Positions 17,865 through 28,302 are shown, counted from the stretch's first letter. The stretch is DNA of 64,000 bases from Methylorubrum populi (GCA_020741775.1 DYYG01000013.1:372001-436000), one strand, 5' to 3'. Notes: generated by a model from the letters alone, not told the origin. Numbers and translations: made by a program.

Positions 17865-18437
17865 GTGGTCAAGCTCAACCGCATCTACACACGCACCGGC
17901 GACCGGGGCACCACCGGCCTCGCCAACGGCGAGCGCCGTTCCAAGGCGGATCTGCGGGTCGAGGCCTACGGCACCGTCGATGAGACCAATGCCTGCATCG
18001 GCCTCGCCCGCCTGCAGGCCGAGCCGGCTCTCGACGCCATGCTGGCCCGCATCCAGAACGATCTGTTCGATCTCGGCGCCGATCTCGCCACCCCGCCGAG
18101 CGACAAACCCCTCGGCTACGAGCCCCTGCGGGTGGTCGCCGCGCAGGTGCAGCGGCTGGAGGCGGAGATCGACGCGCTCAACGAGCATATCCCGCCGCTG
18201 ACCTCGTTCGTTCTGCCCGGCGGCTCGCCGACGGCGGCCGCGCTCCATCTTGCCCGCACCGTGTGCCGCCGCGCCGAGCGGCTGGTGGTGTCGCTGTCGG
18301 GGATCGAGAGCGAGGCGATCTCGGGAGAGGCCCTGCAATATCTCAACCGGCTGTCCGACTTCCTGTTCGTGGCCTCCCGCGCGGCCAACCGGAACGGAGC
18401 CGACGACGTGCTGTGGGTTCCCGGTCAGAATCGTTGA
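17865..18437 (+). CDS. Cob(I)alamin adenosyltransferase, PduO type
   Basis: A 190-residue ATP:corrinoid adenosyltransferase that makes adenosylcobalamin, the cofactor of methylmalonyl- and ethylmalonyl-CoA mutases. The N-terminus [27 protein letters not shown] holds the PduO ATP-binding loop TRTGDxGTTGL, followed by [17 protein letters not shown]. Later FVLPGGS...[16 protein letters not shown] and [17 protein letters not shown] complete the signature. The GTG start is fixed by GGGAGG at 17852-17857. It precedes etfB-etfA-hbd, a gene order common in alphaproteobacteria. No cobalamin riboswitch is visible upstream. Confidence 0.94.
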   Translation: MVKLNRIYTRTGDRGTTGLANGERRSKADLRVEAYGTVDETNACIGLARLQAEPALDAMLARIQNDLFDLGADLATPPSDKPLGYEPLRVVAAQVQRLEAEIDALNEHIPPLTSFVLPGGSPTAAALHLARTVCRRAERLVVSLSGIESEAISGEALQYLNRLSDFLFVASRAANRNGADDVLWVPGQNR

Positions 18438-18597
18438 ATCCGCGCGGGTCACGCCCCCGATAAGGCGCGTTGACAAGCGGGAAATCGCCTCGTTACGGTC
18501 CCGCCGCCCCGACAATCAATCGAGTGGCGTCGAGCGAGTCCTGAGATCGTCCGTAAGTGGCGCCTGGACTGCGCGGGCGCGGAGGAAAGCGACTGCC

Positions 18598-19347
18598 ATG
18601 AAGGTTCTGGTGCCCGTCAAGCGGGTCGTCGACTACAACGTGAAGATCCGCGTCAAGGCCGATGGGTCGGGCGTGGAACTGGCCAACGTCAAGATGTCGA
18701 TGAACCCCTTCGACGAGATCGCCGTCGAGGAGGCGATCCGCCTGAAGGAAAAGGGCAAGGTCACCGAGATCATCGCCGTCTCGATCGGCCCGCAGCAGGC
18801 CCAGGAGACGCTGCGCACCGCGCTCGCCATGGGCGCCGACCGGGCGATCCTGGTCAAGACCGATGTGAATTGCGAGCCGCTCGCCGTCGCCAAGCTGCTC
18901 AAGGCGGTGGTCGAGAAGGAAGGTCCGAACCTCGTCATCCTCGGCAAGCAGGCCATCGACGACGATTCCAACCAGACCGGCCAGATGCTCGCCGCCCTGC
19001 TCGGCTGGCCGCAGGGCACCTTCGCCTTCCGGCTCGAATTCGGCGAGGGCGCCGTCGACGTGACCCGCGAGGTCGATGGCGGCCTCCAGACCGTCTCGCT
19101 CAAGCTGCCGGCGATCGTCACGACCGATCTGCGCCTGAACGAGCCGCGCTACGCCAGCCTGCCCAACATCATGAAGGCGAAGAAGAAGCCGCTCGAGGAG
19201 CTTTCCCCCGAGGGGCTGGGGATCGACGTCACCCCGAAGCTGACCGTGCTCAAGGTCGCCGAACCGCCGGGCCGTTCGGCCGGCGTGAAGGTCGGCTCCG
19301 CGGCCGAGCTGGTGCAGAAGCTCAAGGTCGAAGCCGGCGTGCTCTGA
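18598..19347 (+). CDS. etfB: Electron transfer flavoprotein subunit beta
   Basis: 249 residues, full length. EtfB binds AMP and partners EtfA to carry electrons from acyl-CoA and other flavoprotein dehydrogenases to ETF-ubiquinone oxidoreductase. The start [20 protein letters not shown] is canonical. [20 protein letters not shown] and [32 protein letters not shown] are the family signature regions, including the AMP-binding DDDSNQTGQ. The ATG follows GGAGGAAAG. It is separated from etfA by 68 bases containing a strong hairpin. Confidence 0.97.
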   Translation: MKVLVPVKRVVDYNVKIRVKADGSGVELANVKMSMNPFDEIAVEEAIRLKEKGKVTEIIAVSIGPQQAQETLRTALAMGADRAILVKTDVNCEPLAVAKLLKAVVEKEGPNLVILGKQAIDDDSNQTGQMLAALLGWPQGTFAFRLEFGEGAVDVTREVDGGLQTVSLKLPAIVTTDLRLNEPRYASLPNIMKAKKKPLEELSPEGLGIDVTPKLTVLKVAEPPGRSAGVKVGSAAELVQKLKVEAGVL

Positions 19348-19355
19348 TCCCGCCC

Positions 19356-19387
19356 GGCGCCGCTCCCGGTCCCGGTCGAGCGGCGCC
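19356..19387 (+). other. Strong hairpin in the etfB-etfA gap
   Basis: A perfect 10-bp stem, GGCGCCGCTC (19356-19365) with GAGCGGCGCC (19378-19387), encloses a 12-base loop. It is followed by a C/T-rich tract but no clean T run, so it is more likely an mRNA-stabilising or partially attenuating hairpin than a full terminator between two subunits needed in equal amounts. Confidence 0.55.
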
Positions 19388-19415
19388 CCTTCCCCCTCTT
19401 TCGAAAGTTTCGCCG

Positions 19416-20369
19416 ATGACTACGCTCCTCTACGTCGAGCACGCCAACGGGCAGATCAAGGACGGCACGCTGAAGGCGCTCACCGCCGCCAAGCAGCTGG
19501 GCCAGCCGATCCATGCCCTGGTGCTCGGCTCCGGTTCCAAGGCGGCCGCGGATGCGGCGGCCAAGCTCGACGGCGTCGAGAAGGTGCTCAACAGCGAGGA
19601 GAGCGTGTATGACCACGACCTCGCCGAGCCGACCGCTGCGCTGATCGCGGCCATCGCCGAGCCCTACGATTCCATCGTCGCCGCCGCCACGACCACGGGC
19701 AAGAACACCCTGCCGCGCGTGGCCGCGCTCCTCGACGTCGCGCAGATCTCCGACATCATCAAGGTCGTCTCGCCCGATACCTTCGAGCGGCCGATCTATG
19801 CCGGCAACGCGATCCAGACCGTGCAGGCCGGCGCCGGTAAGCGGGTCATCACCGTGCGCACCGCCGCCTTCAAGGCCGCGGAAGAGGGCGGTGCCGCCGC
19901 TTCCGTCGAAGCGGTTTCGGCCGCGGCGCCCGATGCCCTCGGCGCCGCCTACAAGAGCGAGGAGATCGCCAAGTCCGATCGGCCGGAACTGGCCTCGGCC
20001 AAGTTCATCGTCTCCGGCGGCCGTTCGCTCGGCTCGGCGGAGAAGTTCAAGGAGCTGATCGAGCCCCTCGCCGACGCCCTGGGCGCCGCCGTCGGCGCCT
20101 CGCGCGCGGCGGTCGATGCGGGCTACGCCCCCAATGACTGGCAGGTCGGCCAGACCGGCAAGGTGGTCGCCCCCGACCTCTACGTGGCCATCGGCATCTC
20201 CGGCGCGATCCAGCATCTGGCCGGCATGAAGGATTCGAAGGTCATCGTCGCCGTCAACAAGGACGAGGACGCTCCGATCTTCCAGGTGGCGGATTACGGC
20301 TTGGTCGGCGACCTGTTCCAGGTCGTGCCGGAGCTTCAGGCCGAGATCGCCAAGGCCAAGGACCGGTAA
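19416..20369 (+). CDS. etfA: Electron transfer flavoprotein subunit alpha
   Basis: 317 residues. The N-terminal domain ([29 protein letters not shown]) is the Rossmann-like EtfA half. The C-terminal FAD-binding domain carries the conserved series [60 protein letters not shown] and [22 protein letters not shown]. It forms the FAD-containing heterodimer with EtfB. The stop region takes part in a perfect inverted repeat (GACCGGTA at 20362-20369, TACCGGTC at 20386-20393), possibly a 3'-end hairpin. Confidence 0.97.
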   Translation: MTTLLYVEHANGQIKDGTLKALTAAKQLGQPIHALVLGSGSKAAADAAAKLDGVEKVLNSEESVYDHDLAEPTAALIAAIAEPYDSIVAAATTTGKNTLPRVAALLDVAQISDIIKVVSPDTFERPIYAGNAIQTVQAGAGKRVITVRTAAFKAAEEGGAAASVEAVSAAAPDALGAAYKSEEIAKSDRPELASAKFIVSGGRSLGSAEKFKELIEPLADALGAAVGASRAAVDAGYAPNDWQVGQTGKVVAPDLYVAIGISGAIQHLAGMKDSKVIVAVNKDEDAPIFQVADYGLVGDLFQVVPELQAEIAKAKDR

Positions 20370-20619
20370 AGGAGTCTCGAGCTATACCGGTCCCGGCCCC
20401 GGTCGGAACCGGCGCCGTCGGCGGAAGCGCCCGTCACCTCCAAGCCGTGCCTCACAGTGCGGAGGGGGCGAGTCGCCGATGAGGACCAGTCCGCGACGAA
20501 CTGTGAAACCGATCCGGCAAACCTGCGGCTAGGGGTCGGTTTGACGCATTTGTTGCAGTGCCGCATTCTAGGGATGCGGTTTGAGGACGATGCCGCAGCA
20601 GGCAGGACGCGATACGGGT

Positions 20620-21501
20620 ATGGGCATCGAGATCAAGACGGTCGGCATCATCGGTGCCGGCCAGATGGGGAACGGCATCGCGCATGTCTGCGCGGCGTCG
20701 GGCCTCGACGTCCGGCTGAATGACCGCGATCCCGACCGGATCGAGGCAGGCCTCGCGCTGATCGACGCCAATCTCGCGCGTCAAGTTCAGAAGGGCACCC
20801 TGAGCGAGGAGCATCGCCGCAGCGCCTTGGACCGTATCGCGGTCGCTCGTAGCTTCGACGATCTCGGCCCCTGCGACCTCGTCATCGAGGCGGCCACCGA
20901 GGACGAGGCGACCAAGCGCAAGATCTTCCAGGCGCTCTGCCCGTCGCTGAAGCCGGATGCCCTCGTCGCTACCAATACCTCGTCGATCTCGATCACCCGG
21001 CTGGCGGCCTCGACCGACCGGCCGGATCGCTTCATCGGCATCCACTTCATGAACCCGGTGCCGCTGATGCAGCTCGTCGAGCTGATTCGCGGCATCGCCA
21101 CCGAGGATCCGACCTACGAATCGGCCAAGGCCTTCATCGCCAAGCTCGGCAAGACCTCGACCATGTCGGAGGATTTTCCGGCCTTCATCGTCAACCGCAT
21201 CCTGCTGCCGATGATCAACGAGGCGATCTACACGCTCTACGAGGGCGTGGGCTCGGTCGAATCGATCGATACGGCGATGCGGCTCGGTGCCAACCATCCG
21301 ATGGGCCCGCTGCAGCTGGCCGATTTCATCGGCCTCGATACCTGCCTCTCGGTGATGCAGGTCCTCTACGAGGGGCTGGCGGATTCGAAGTACCGGCCCT
21401 GCCCGCTCCTGGTGAAATATGTCGAGGCCGGCTGGCTCGGCCGCAAATCCAAGCGCGGTTTCTACGATTACCGCGGTGAGACGCCGATCCCGACGCGCTG
21501 A
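20620..21501 (+). CDS. hbd: 3-hydroxybutyryl-CoA dehydrogenase
   Basis: 293 residues. It is the NAD(P)-dependent enzyme interconverting acetoacetyl-CoA and (S)-3-hydroxybutyryl-CoA in C4-acyl-CoA metabolism. The N-terminal Rossmann motif is VGIIGAGQMGNGIAHVCAASG. The catalytic and CoA-binding segments are IEAATEDEATK, TNTSSISITRLA, FIGIHFMNPVP (catalytic His) and GFVN-type DFPAFIVNRIL with HPMGPLQLADFIGLDT. The start is uncertain between ATG 20620, chosen because MGIEIKTVG is the usual length, and ATG 20590. An intrinsic terminator follows. Confidence 0.94.
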   Translation: MGIEIKTVGIIGAGQMGNGIAHVCAASGLDVRLNDRDPDRIEAGLALIDANLARQVQKGTLSEEHRRSALDRIAVARSFDDLGPCDLVIEAATEDEATKRKIFQALCPSLKPDALVATNTSSISITRLAASTDRPDRFIGIHFMNPVPLMQLVELIRGIATEDPTYESAKAFIAKLGKTSTMSEDFPAFIVNRILLPMINEAIYTLYEGVGSVESIDTAMRLGANHPMGPLQLADFIGLDTCLSVMQVLYEGLADSKYRPCPLLVKYVEAGWLGRKSKRGFYDYRGETPIPTR

Positions 21502-21525
21502 AACGATCCGCAGGATCCCGTCACG

Positions 21526-21562
21526 AAAAAGCCTCCCGAGAGCGGATCTCGGGAGGCTTTTC
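21526..21562. terminator. Bidirectional intrinsic terminator between hbd and the small membrane protein gene
   Basis: A perfect 11-bp stem, GCCTCCCGAGA (21531-21541) and TCTCGGGAGGC (21547-21557), has a 5-base loop. It is flanked by AAAAA on the left and TTTTC on the right, so it can end transcripts from both the plus-strand hbd operon and the minus-strand gene that stops at 21584. Confidence 0.9.
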
Positions 21563-21583
21563 GCTTCAATGAAGCGGTGGCCG

Positions 21584-21862
21584 TTACTGGGCCGACTTCT
21601 GCGCCGGCTGCGGATAGGCCGGGTTCTCGGCGGGGACGTTGGAGCTGTTGGAGGACGGAGCCTTGTTGACCGAGCCCGTCGTGATCTCGCGGGCCGATTC
21701 CTGGCTCTTGCCAGCGTAATCGGAGGTGGTCTCCGCCCGGTTCCAGCTCAGGAGGCCGACCGTGGCGACGGCCAGGAGCACGAGGCTCGCCACCAGCACG
21801 TAGAGGACCGGCTTACCCTTGGTCCCCTGGCGGGCCTCGGTTTGATTCTCGATCTGCGCCAT
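21584..21862 (-). CDS. Small single-pass membrane protein, predicted general-stress gene
   Basis: 92 residues: a charged N-terminus (MAQIENQTEARQGTKGK), one transmembrane helix at about 18-40 (PVLYVLVASLVLLAVATVGLLSW), then a Ser/Asn/Pro-rich tail of about 50 residues that is probably periplasmic. I do not recognise a named family. It is a single-gene unit, with a bidirectional terminator behind it and an exact EcfG consensus promoter ahead. That context suggests a role in envelope stress, by inference only. Confidence 0.78.
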   Translation of the reverse strand: MAQIENQTEARQGTKGKPVLYVLVASLVLLAVATVGLLSWNRAETTSDYAGKSQESAREITTGSVNKAPSSNSSNVPAENPAYPQPAQKSAQ

Positions 21863-21933
21863 GGATTCCCTCTGATTGCCTCTCGGCCACCCATGGGGCG
21901 GGCGGCGCGGTTTCGCATCGGATATGCGTCGCC

Positions 21934-21959
21934 AACGCCGGTCCGGGTTCGAGAGTTCC
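21934..21959 (-). promoter_or_regulatory. EcfG (general stress sigma factor) promoter, exact consensus
   Basis: On the minus strand the sequence is GGAAC (21959-21955), 17 bases, then CGTT (21937-21934), an exact match to the alphaproteobacterial EcfG consensus GGAAC-N16/17-CGTT. The -10 element is about 72 bases before the ATG of the small membrane protein at 21862. The motif lies in the short gap after the quinone oxidoreductase gene, where no other promoter is needed. Confidence 0.68.
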
Positions 21960-21975
21960 TGAGGAAGCTGTGCCG

Positions 21976-22986
21976 TCAGCGGCCGGTCACGAGCAGGATC
22001 TTGCCGCTGTGGCTGCTGGTCTCCATCAGCTCATGGGCCTGGCGGGCCTCGTCCAGGGGGAAGGTGGCGTGCACGATCGGGCGGATCTTGCCCGCTTCGA
22101 CGAGCGGCCAGACGTCCCGCTTCAGCCCTTCGGCGATGGCGGCCTTGGCCTCCTTGGCCTGGGCCCGCAGGGTCGCGCCGGTGATGGTCAGGCGCTTGAG
22201 CATGATCGGGGTGAGCGTGAGGCTCTCCGCCTTGTAGCCCTGCATGAACGCGATCTGGACGAGGCGGCCCTCCACCGCCAGGGAGGCGATATTCTTCTGC
22301 AGGTAGGCGGCGCCCACCATGTCGAGGATCACGTCGACGCCCTTGCCGTCGGTGAGCCGCTTCACCTCCTCGGCGAAATCCGCCTCGCGGTAATTGATGG
22401 CGGCATCCGCCCCCAGCTCCTCGCAGAACCGGCACTTCTCGGCCGAGCCGGCGGTGGTGAGAACGCGGGCGCCGTGCTGCTTGGCGATCTGGATCGCCGT
22501 GGTGCCGATGCCGCTCGACCCGCCATGGACCAGGAAGGTCTCGCCCTTCTGCAGGCGCCCGCGCTGGATCACCGTGGAATAGACCGTGAAGACGGTCTCG
22601 GGCAGCCCGGCCGCCTCCACCAGCGAGAGCGATTCCGGCTTCCTGAGCACCTGCCCGATTTCGGCCACCGCGAACTCGGCATAGCCGCCGCTGATGACGA
22701 GGGCGCAGACCTCGTCGCCGATGGAGAATCCGGTCACGCCCTCGCCAAGAGCGGCGATACGACCGGCGATCTCCAGGCCCGGAATCTCGGTCGCGCCCTT
22801 GGGCGGCGGGTAGCTACCCTGGCGCTGCATGATGTCGGGCCGGTTCACCCCCGCCGCGACCACCTCGACCAGAACCTGACCCGCGCCCGGCTTCGGAAGC
22901 GGCACGGTCTCGACCGCGATCACCTCCGGGCCGCCCGCGCCCTGAAAGCGGATCTGGCGCATGGTCTCGGGCAGGGTGTGGGACAT
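21976..22986 (-). CDS. NAD(P)H quinone oxidoreductase, PIG3/zeta-crystallin type (MDR superfamily)
   Basis: 336 residues of the zinc-free medium-chain dehydrogenase/reductase group. MRQIRFQGAGGPEVIAVETVPLPKPGAGQVLVEVVAAGVNRPDIMQR is the classical quinone-reductase N-terminus. The NADPH-binding motif is FLVHGGSSGIGTTAIQIAKQHGARV. The end LDEARQAHELMETSSHSGKILL is typical of PIG3-like enzymes. It reduces quinones or other electrophiles using NADPH. The start MSHTLPETM follows GAGGTG. A 12-bp tandem repeat lies in its leader (23044-23072). upp is upstream on the same strand. Confidence 0.92.
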   Translation of the reverse strand: MSHTLPETMRQIRFQGAGGPEVIAVETVPLPKPGAGQVLVEVVAAGVNRPDIMQRQGSYPPPKGATEIPGLEIAGRIAALGEGVTGFSIGDEVCALVISGGYAEFAVAEIGQVLRKPESLSLVEAAGLPETVFTVYSTVIQRGRLQKGETFLVHGGSSGIGTTAIQIAKQHGARVLTTAGSAEKCRFCEELGADAAINYREADFAEEVKRLTDGKGVDVILDMVGAAYLQKNIASLAVEGRLVQIAFMQGYKAESLTLTPIMLKRLTITGATLRAQAKEAKAAIAEGLKRDVWPLVEAGKIRPIVHATFPLDEARQAHELMETSSHSGKILLVTGR

Positions 22987-23043
22987 CGGCGGCACCTCAG
23001 GATTGGTTCGGCGGACGGTCGCGCGCGGGGCGCCCCCATCGTC

Positions 23044-23072
23044 GCTCAGGTCGTGGCTCAGGTCGTGGCTCA
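23044..23072. repeat. 12-bp tandem direct repeat
   Basis: GCTCAGGTCGTG is repeated exactly at 23044-23055 and 23056-23067, followed by the partial copy GCTCA to 23072. It lies in the gap between upp and the quinone oxidoreductase gene. Copy-number variation by slippage is the simplest origin. Confidence 0.85.
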
Positions 23073-23132
23073 CATGGCGCATGGGGCGGGGCGCGTCGAG
23101 CCGTCCCGCGCTCCGTGGATCGGAACGCGCGA

Positions 23133-23783
23133 TCAGCGCGTGCCGTACATCCGGTCGCCGGCATCGCCGAGGCCGGGGACGATGTAGCCGTGGTCGTTGA
23201 GCTGGCTGTCGATGGCCGCCGTCCAGACCGGCACGTCGGGATGCGCCGCCTGGAAGCGGGCGATGCCCTCCGGCGCCGCGAGCAGGCAGACGAAGCGGAG
23301 ATCCTTCGCGCCCCGGCTCTTCAGGCGCTCCACCGCCGCGACCGCCGAATTGGCGGTGGCGAGCATCGGATCGAGCACCAGCACCGTGCGGTCGGCCAGA
23401 TCCGACGGGCTCTTGAAATAGTACTCCACCGCCTGCAGTGTGTCGGGATCGCGGTAGAGCCCGATATGGGCGACGCGGGCCGAGGGCATCAGCGAGAGCA
23501 TGCCGTCGAGGAAGCCGACACCGGCTCGCAGGATCGGGGCGAGCACCAGCTTCTTGCCGGCGATCCGGCGCCCTTCCATCGGCTGAAGCGGCGTCTCGAT
23601 GGTGACCGGTTCCAGTGGCAGATCGCGGGTCACCTCGTAGGCGAGCAGCATGCCGATCTCGTTGAGGAGTTCGCGGAACCCCTTCGTCGAGCGGTCTCGG
23701 TCGCGCATCATCGTCAGCTTGTGCTGGACGAGGGGGTGATCGACCACCGTCACCCGCGCCGCCCCGCCGCTTTCCGCCTGCAT
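23133..23783 (-). CDS. upp: Uracil phosphoribosyltransferase
   Basis: 216 residues. It converts uracil and PRPP to UMP in pyrimidine salvage. Key segments are [40 protein letters not shown] at the N-terminus, the [11 protein letters not shown] flavour of the uracil-specific region, the PRPP-binding strand [14 protein letters not shown] and the C-terminal uracil-binding [16 protein letters not shown]. All are intact. The ATG gives [17 protein letters not shown]. It sits downstream of rho on the same strand, separated by the rho terminator. Confidence 0.97.
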   Translation of the reverse strand: MQAESGGAARVTVVDHPLVQHKLTMMRDRDRSTKGFRELLNEIGMLLAYEVTRDLPLEPVTIETPLQPMEGRRIAGKKLVLAPILRAGVGFLDGMLSLMPSARVAHIGLYRDPDTLQAVEYYFKSPSDLADRTVLVLDPMLATANSAVAAVERLKSRGAKDLRFVCLLAAPEGIARFQAAHPDVPVWTAAIDSQLNDHGYIVPGLGDAGDRMYGTR

Positions 23784-23911
23784 CGATCCGTTCCTCTTCG
23801 GCCCAGCCTGCAGGATGCCACGGAGGGCGGAGGAAGCCGAGACATGCGCGGCGTTTTCCCGGCCCAAGGCCCGCGTCTCGGCGCGACAGGTCCGAGCGGC
23901 GGCCCATGATA

Positions 23912-23950
23912 CGAAAAAAGCCGCCGGCCCGAGGCCATCGGACCGGCGGC
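23912..23950 (-). terminator. Intrinsic terminator of the rho gene
   Basis: Arms at 23920-23932 and 23938-23950 (GCCGCCGGCCCGA with TCGGACCGGCGGC) pair over 13 bases with one mismatch. On the minus strand the stem is followed by TTTTTT (23912-23917). It lies 60 bases past the rho stop codon and upstream of upp. Confidence 0.88.
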
Positions 23951-24010
23951 TCAACAATGTCGCCCGCACGAACCGGGATTGGCTCCCGGTCGTCGCGGCG
24001 GAACGCGGTC

Positions 24011-25354
<1,344 letters not shown>

Positions 25355-25603
25355 GTGGGAGGATGCAACCAACGAAGGGCGGGAAGAGATCGGCCGGTTC
25401 GGGAGCAGGGCCGGGCACCGGAGAAGTGCCCCAGGTCGGGAGCCGCCGCGGGCGCGCGGCCCGGCCCACGCATCGGGTCCGCTGGGCCTCAAGTGACCTA
25501 GGGATGCGACACGGCTGCAATGGGAGAGCATGGGTCAATAGCGCGTTTCGCCACCCGGCTCAAGACCCTTCGTCGATATCGGCGCCGCTGTCCGATCCGG
25601 CCC

Positions 25604-26344
25604 TCAGCGGCGGCGCAGGCGGATATAGAGGGCGCCGGCCCCGCCATGATGGCGGGCCGCCTCCTCGAAGCCGAGGACGAGGCCGCGCAGTTCGGGCCCG
25701 CGCAGCCAGTGCGGCACGCTGCGGCGGAGGACGCCACGCTCGGAGAAGCCGCGATCCTGGCCGCCGAAGCCTTCCCCGCCCTTGCCGGTCACGACGAGCA
25801 CGCGGGCATGGCCCGCCGCGCGGGAGCGCAGCAGGAATCCGACCAGGGCGGCATGTGCCTCCGCCTGATAGAGGCCGTGGAGATCGATGCGCGCCTCGAT
25901 CGTCAGCGTGCCCCGCTCCAGGCCGCGCCGCTCCCGCCGTTCGAGCCCCGGCGCGGTCGGTGGGGCGGGGGGAGGGGGCGTCGCCTGTACCCGGGCGATC
26001 TGAGGGGCGAGGTCGCCGAGCTTGAGCGGCTTGGCTACGGCCGGGCGCGGAGTGGCGGCCTGGGCGGGCGGCGCCGGGGGAGGGGAGGCGACGGGGAGGC
26101 GGGAAGGCGACGGACGTTTCACCGCCGTCTTCGGCACCGGCCTCACCGTTGCCGGTGCCGGCGCGGCCGGGTTCGGCCGGGGCGGCGCGGAGGGGCGCTC
26201 GGCCTCGACGGAGAGCGCCTTCTGGAGCGCCTTCTTCGGCTTGGCGCGCCCTCGCAGCGGCGTGATCAGCTTGGCGATCTCGCCCCAGAGATGGGCTTCC
26301 TCGCGGGAGAGCAGGCGCGCGCGGCGCGGCGGGCGCGGGCTCAC
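25604..26344 (-). CDS. Smr-domain protein
   Basis: 246 residues. After a short conserved head (LSREEAHLWGEIAKLITPLRGR) comes a Pro/Ala-rich linker (about 45-150), then a C-terminal Smr domain: ARIDLHGLYQAEAHAALVGFLLRSRAAGHARVLVVTGKGG, ending VLRRSVPHWL...ARHHGGAGALYIRLRR. The motifs LDLHG-like IDLHG and TGKGG are intact. Stand-alone Smr proteins can be structure-specific or RNA endonucleases; some act in ribosome rescue. The GTG start overlaps the mltA stop (GTGA), so the two are translationally coupled. This order (Tim44-like, mltA, smr) is common in alphaproteobacteria. Confidence 0.9.
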   Translation of the reverse strand: MSPRPPRRARLLSREEAHLWGEIAKLITPLRGRAKPKKALQKALSVEAERPSAPPRPNPAAPAPATVRPVPKTAVKRPSPSRLPVASPPPAPPAQAATPRPAVAKPLKLGDLAPQIARVQATPPPPAPPTAPGLERRERRGLERGTLTIEARIDLHGLYQAEAHAALVGFLLRSRAAGHARVLVVTGKGGEGFGGQDRGFSERGVLRRSVPHWLRGPELRGLVLGFEEAARHHGGAGALYIRLRRR

Positions 26345-27573
26345 GGCCGAGCCTCCCCGGTCGCGGGAGCGGCCGCCTTTCCGGCGGGATCGGCTTTCGG
26401 GAGCAGCACAACGAAGCCCATCCGGTCGTGCAGGTCGCCGGCCGCGCGCCCCGCCGCCGCCCCGGTGCCGACATAGAGGTCGCCCCGGGCCGGGCCGACG
26501 ATGGCTGAGCCGGTATCGGCGGCGACCACGAGATGGCCGCGTCCCGGCTGGCCCGGCAGCTTGCCCTCCAGCCAGAACGGCAGGCCGTAGCGCCAGAGAT
26601 TGCCGTCCACCGCCATGCTGCGGCCGGCGCTCAAGGGGGCGCCCGCGGCGCCGGGCGGGCCGAGGGCGGGGTCCGTCACCGGCTCGGTCCGGAAAAAGAT
26701 GTAGGAGGCGTTCATCCGCATCAGCCGCCGGGCATGGTCGGGATGGGCGCGCAGCCAAGAGGTCCAGCGTTCCAGGCTCAGGCCGTTGAGCGGCAGATGC
26801 CCCTCCGCCACCAGGAGCTTGCCGATCGAGGTGTAGGGCTGGCCGTTCTTGCCGTCATAGAGCACGCGCATCGACCGCCCGTCCGGCAGCCGCACCCGGC
26901 CCGAACCCTGGACCTGCAGCACGAACAGATCGACGGCATCGCGCAGCCAGAGCAGCGGCCGGGTCCGCTCACCAAGGGCGCCATCCTCGATGGCCGCCCG
27001 GTCGGGATAGGGCACGAGGCCGGTCTCGGTGCGCCGGCCCGCCCGGTAGATCGGATCGAGTCCCGGCGCCGTCTCGCCGGGAGCGAGGCTGACGAGGTCG
27101 TCGGGCCGGGCCAGGACGGGGGCGGTGTAGCCGGGGCCGGGCTCGAGCGAGCCGGTGAGTTCCGGCTCGAAATAGCCGGTGAGGAAGCCGAGCCGCCGCT
27201 CCGGTTCCGCCCCCGAGGCGGGGCGCACGATGCGGTAGGCCGAGAACCGCGCCTCGAAGAAGGGTCTGGCCTCGGCCGGCTTCACCGTGGCCGACGCCGC
27301 GCAGGCGGCCGCAAGGTCGGCGGGGGTGCCGATCACGTTCGTGGCCTGGGGCGGGTTGGGGCCGGAGCCGGCACAGGTCCGGCGGAAGGCGTCGAGGGCG
27401 GCGCCGGCATCGTCCTCGCGCCAACCGGGCAGGGCGTTGAAGGCGACCGGCTCCAGCACGGCGCCGGGCACGGCGGGAGGCCCCTCCGCCGCGTTCGGAG
27501 AGCGGACGGGAACGGAAACGGCCGCAACGGTGAGGACCGCTGCGGCCGGAAGGGAAACGCGCCGACGTGGCAT
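26341..27573 (-). CDS. mltA: Membrane-bound lytic murein transglycosylase A
   Basis: 410 residues. MltA cleaves the MurNAc-GlcNAc bond of peptidoglycan, forming 1,6-anhydro ends. The N-terminus MPRRRVSLPAAAVLTVAAVSV is a signal peptide without a lipobox, so it is probably periplasmic rather than lipid-anchored. Family segments are LGFLTGYFEPELTGS, LLWLRDAVDLFVLQVQGSGRVRLPDG, YDGKNGQPYTSIGKLL and the C-terminal 3D domain HLVVAADTGSAIVGPARGDLYVGTG, which supplies the catalytic aspartate. It is preceded by the Tim44-like gene after 12 bases. Confidence 0.95.
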   Translation of the reverse strand: MPRRRVSLPAAAVLTVAAVSVPVRSPNAAEGPPAVPGAVLEPVAFNALPGWREDDAGAALDAFRRTCAGSGPNPPQATNVIGTPADLAAACAASATVKPAEARPFFEARFSAYRIVRPASGAEPERRLGFLTGYFEPELTGSLEPGPGYTAPVLARPDDLVSLAPGETAPGLDPIYRAGRRTETGLVPYPDRAAIEDGALGERTRPLLWLRDAVDLFVLQVQGSGRVRLPDGRSMRVLYDGKNGQPYTSIGKLLVAEGHLPLNGLSLERWTSWLRAHPDHARRLMRMNASYIFFRTEPVTDPALGPPGAAGAPLSAGRSMAVDGNLWRYGLPFWLEGKLPGQPGRGHLVVAADTGSAIVGPARGDLYVGTGAAAGRAAGDLHDRMGFVVLLPKADPAGKAAAPATGEARP

Positions 27574-27585
27574 GGCGAGAGACGA

Positions 27586-28302
27586 TCAACCGCCCGCGTC
27601 GGTCGCGACGAGCTGCCAGTTCGGATCGCGGGAGCCCAGGGTGCGGGCGAAGGTCCACACGTCGGGCACCTCGACGCCGGTCTCGGCATTGCCGTCGATC
27701 ACTTTGCCGTCCGCGTCGCGGGTGGCGGTGATCAGGTTCGAGAGGAAGCGCACGGTGATCTGGGCGGCGCGGTTCTTGACCTCGATGGCGACGATCTCGG
27801 CCTTGTCGATGGAGATGAAGGTGGTCTCCACCGTCTCGCGGCGCTTCTCGCGCTCGGAGATCACCCGATCGAAACCATCATAGACCTCCCGCGACAGGAG
27901 GGGCCGCAGGGTCTTGCGATCCCCTTGGGCGAAGGCGGTGACGATGACCTCGTAGGCGCCCTTGGCCCCCTCCAGGAAGGTGCGTGGATCGAAGCTCGGC
28001 TCGACCTGCACCACCTGCTCCAGGCCGCGGGCGACCGCCGAGCCCGGCTCGGCGATGCCGCGCCAGTCGCGGGTCACGGTCTGCACCGCCGCTGCCGCCT
28101 GGGCCCGGTCGGCGCCGGGCAGGCGCACCACGTTGTCGCCCTCGGTCCGGCCGGCCGGCGGCTCGGTGCGGTTGCGCTCCACCGGCCGGAAGGGCGAGCG
28201 CTCGGCGCCGGTCTTCTGGCCGAGCACCGAGCGCAGCCGCCAGATCACGAAGACGGCCAGCGCCAGGAAAATCAGGGTCGTTACGTCGAAGGAATCCTGC
28301 AT
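27586..28302 (-). CDS. Tim44-like domain membrane protein
   Basis: 238 residues: one N-terminal transmembrane helix (DVTTLIFLALAVFVIWRL), a charged linker, and a C-terminal Tim44-like domain from about 105 (SFDPRTFLEGAKGAYEVIVTAFAQGDRKTLRPLLSREVYDGF). Bacterial homologues (TimA) are inner-membrane proteins related to mitochondrial import motor component Tim44; their bacterial function is unclear. It heads the minus-strand mltA-smr group. secB, a protein-export chaperone, begins divergently 504 bases away, a linkage often seen in alphaproteobacteria. Confidence 0.92.
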   Translation of the reverse strand: MQDSFDVTTLIFLALAVFVIWRLRSVLGQKTGAERSPFRPVERNRTEPPAGRTEGDNVVRLPGADRAQAAAAVQTVTRDWRGIAEPGSAVARGLEQVVQVEPSFDPRTFLEGAKGAYEVIVTAFAQGDRKTLRPLLSREVYDGFDRVISEREKRRETVETTFISIDKAEIVAIEVKNRAAQITVRFLSNLITATRDADGKVIDGNAETGVEVPDVWTFARTLGSRDPNWQLVATDAGG

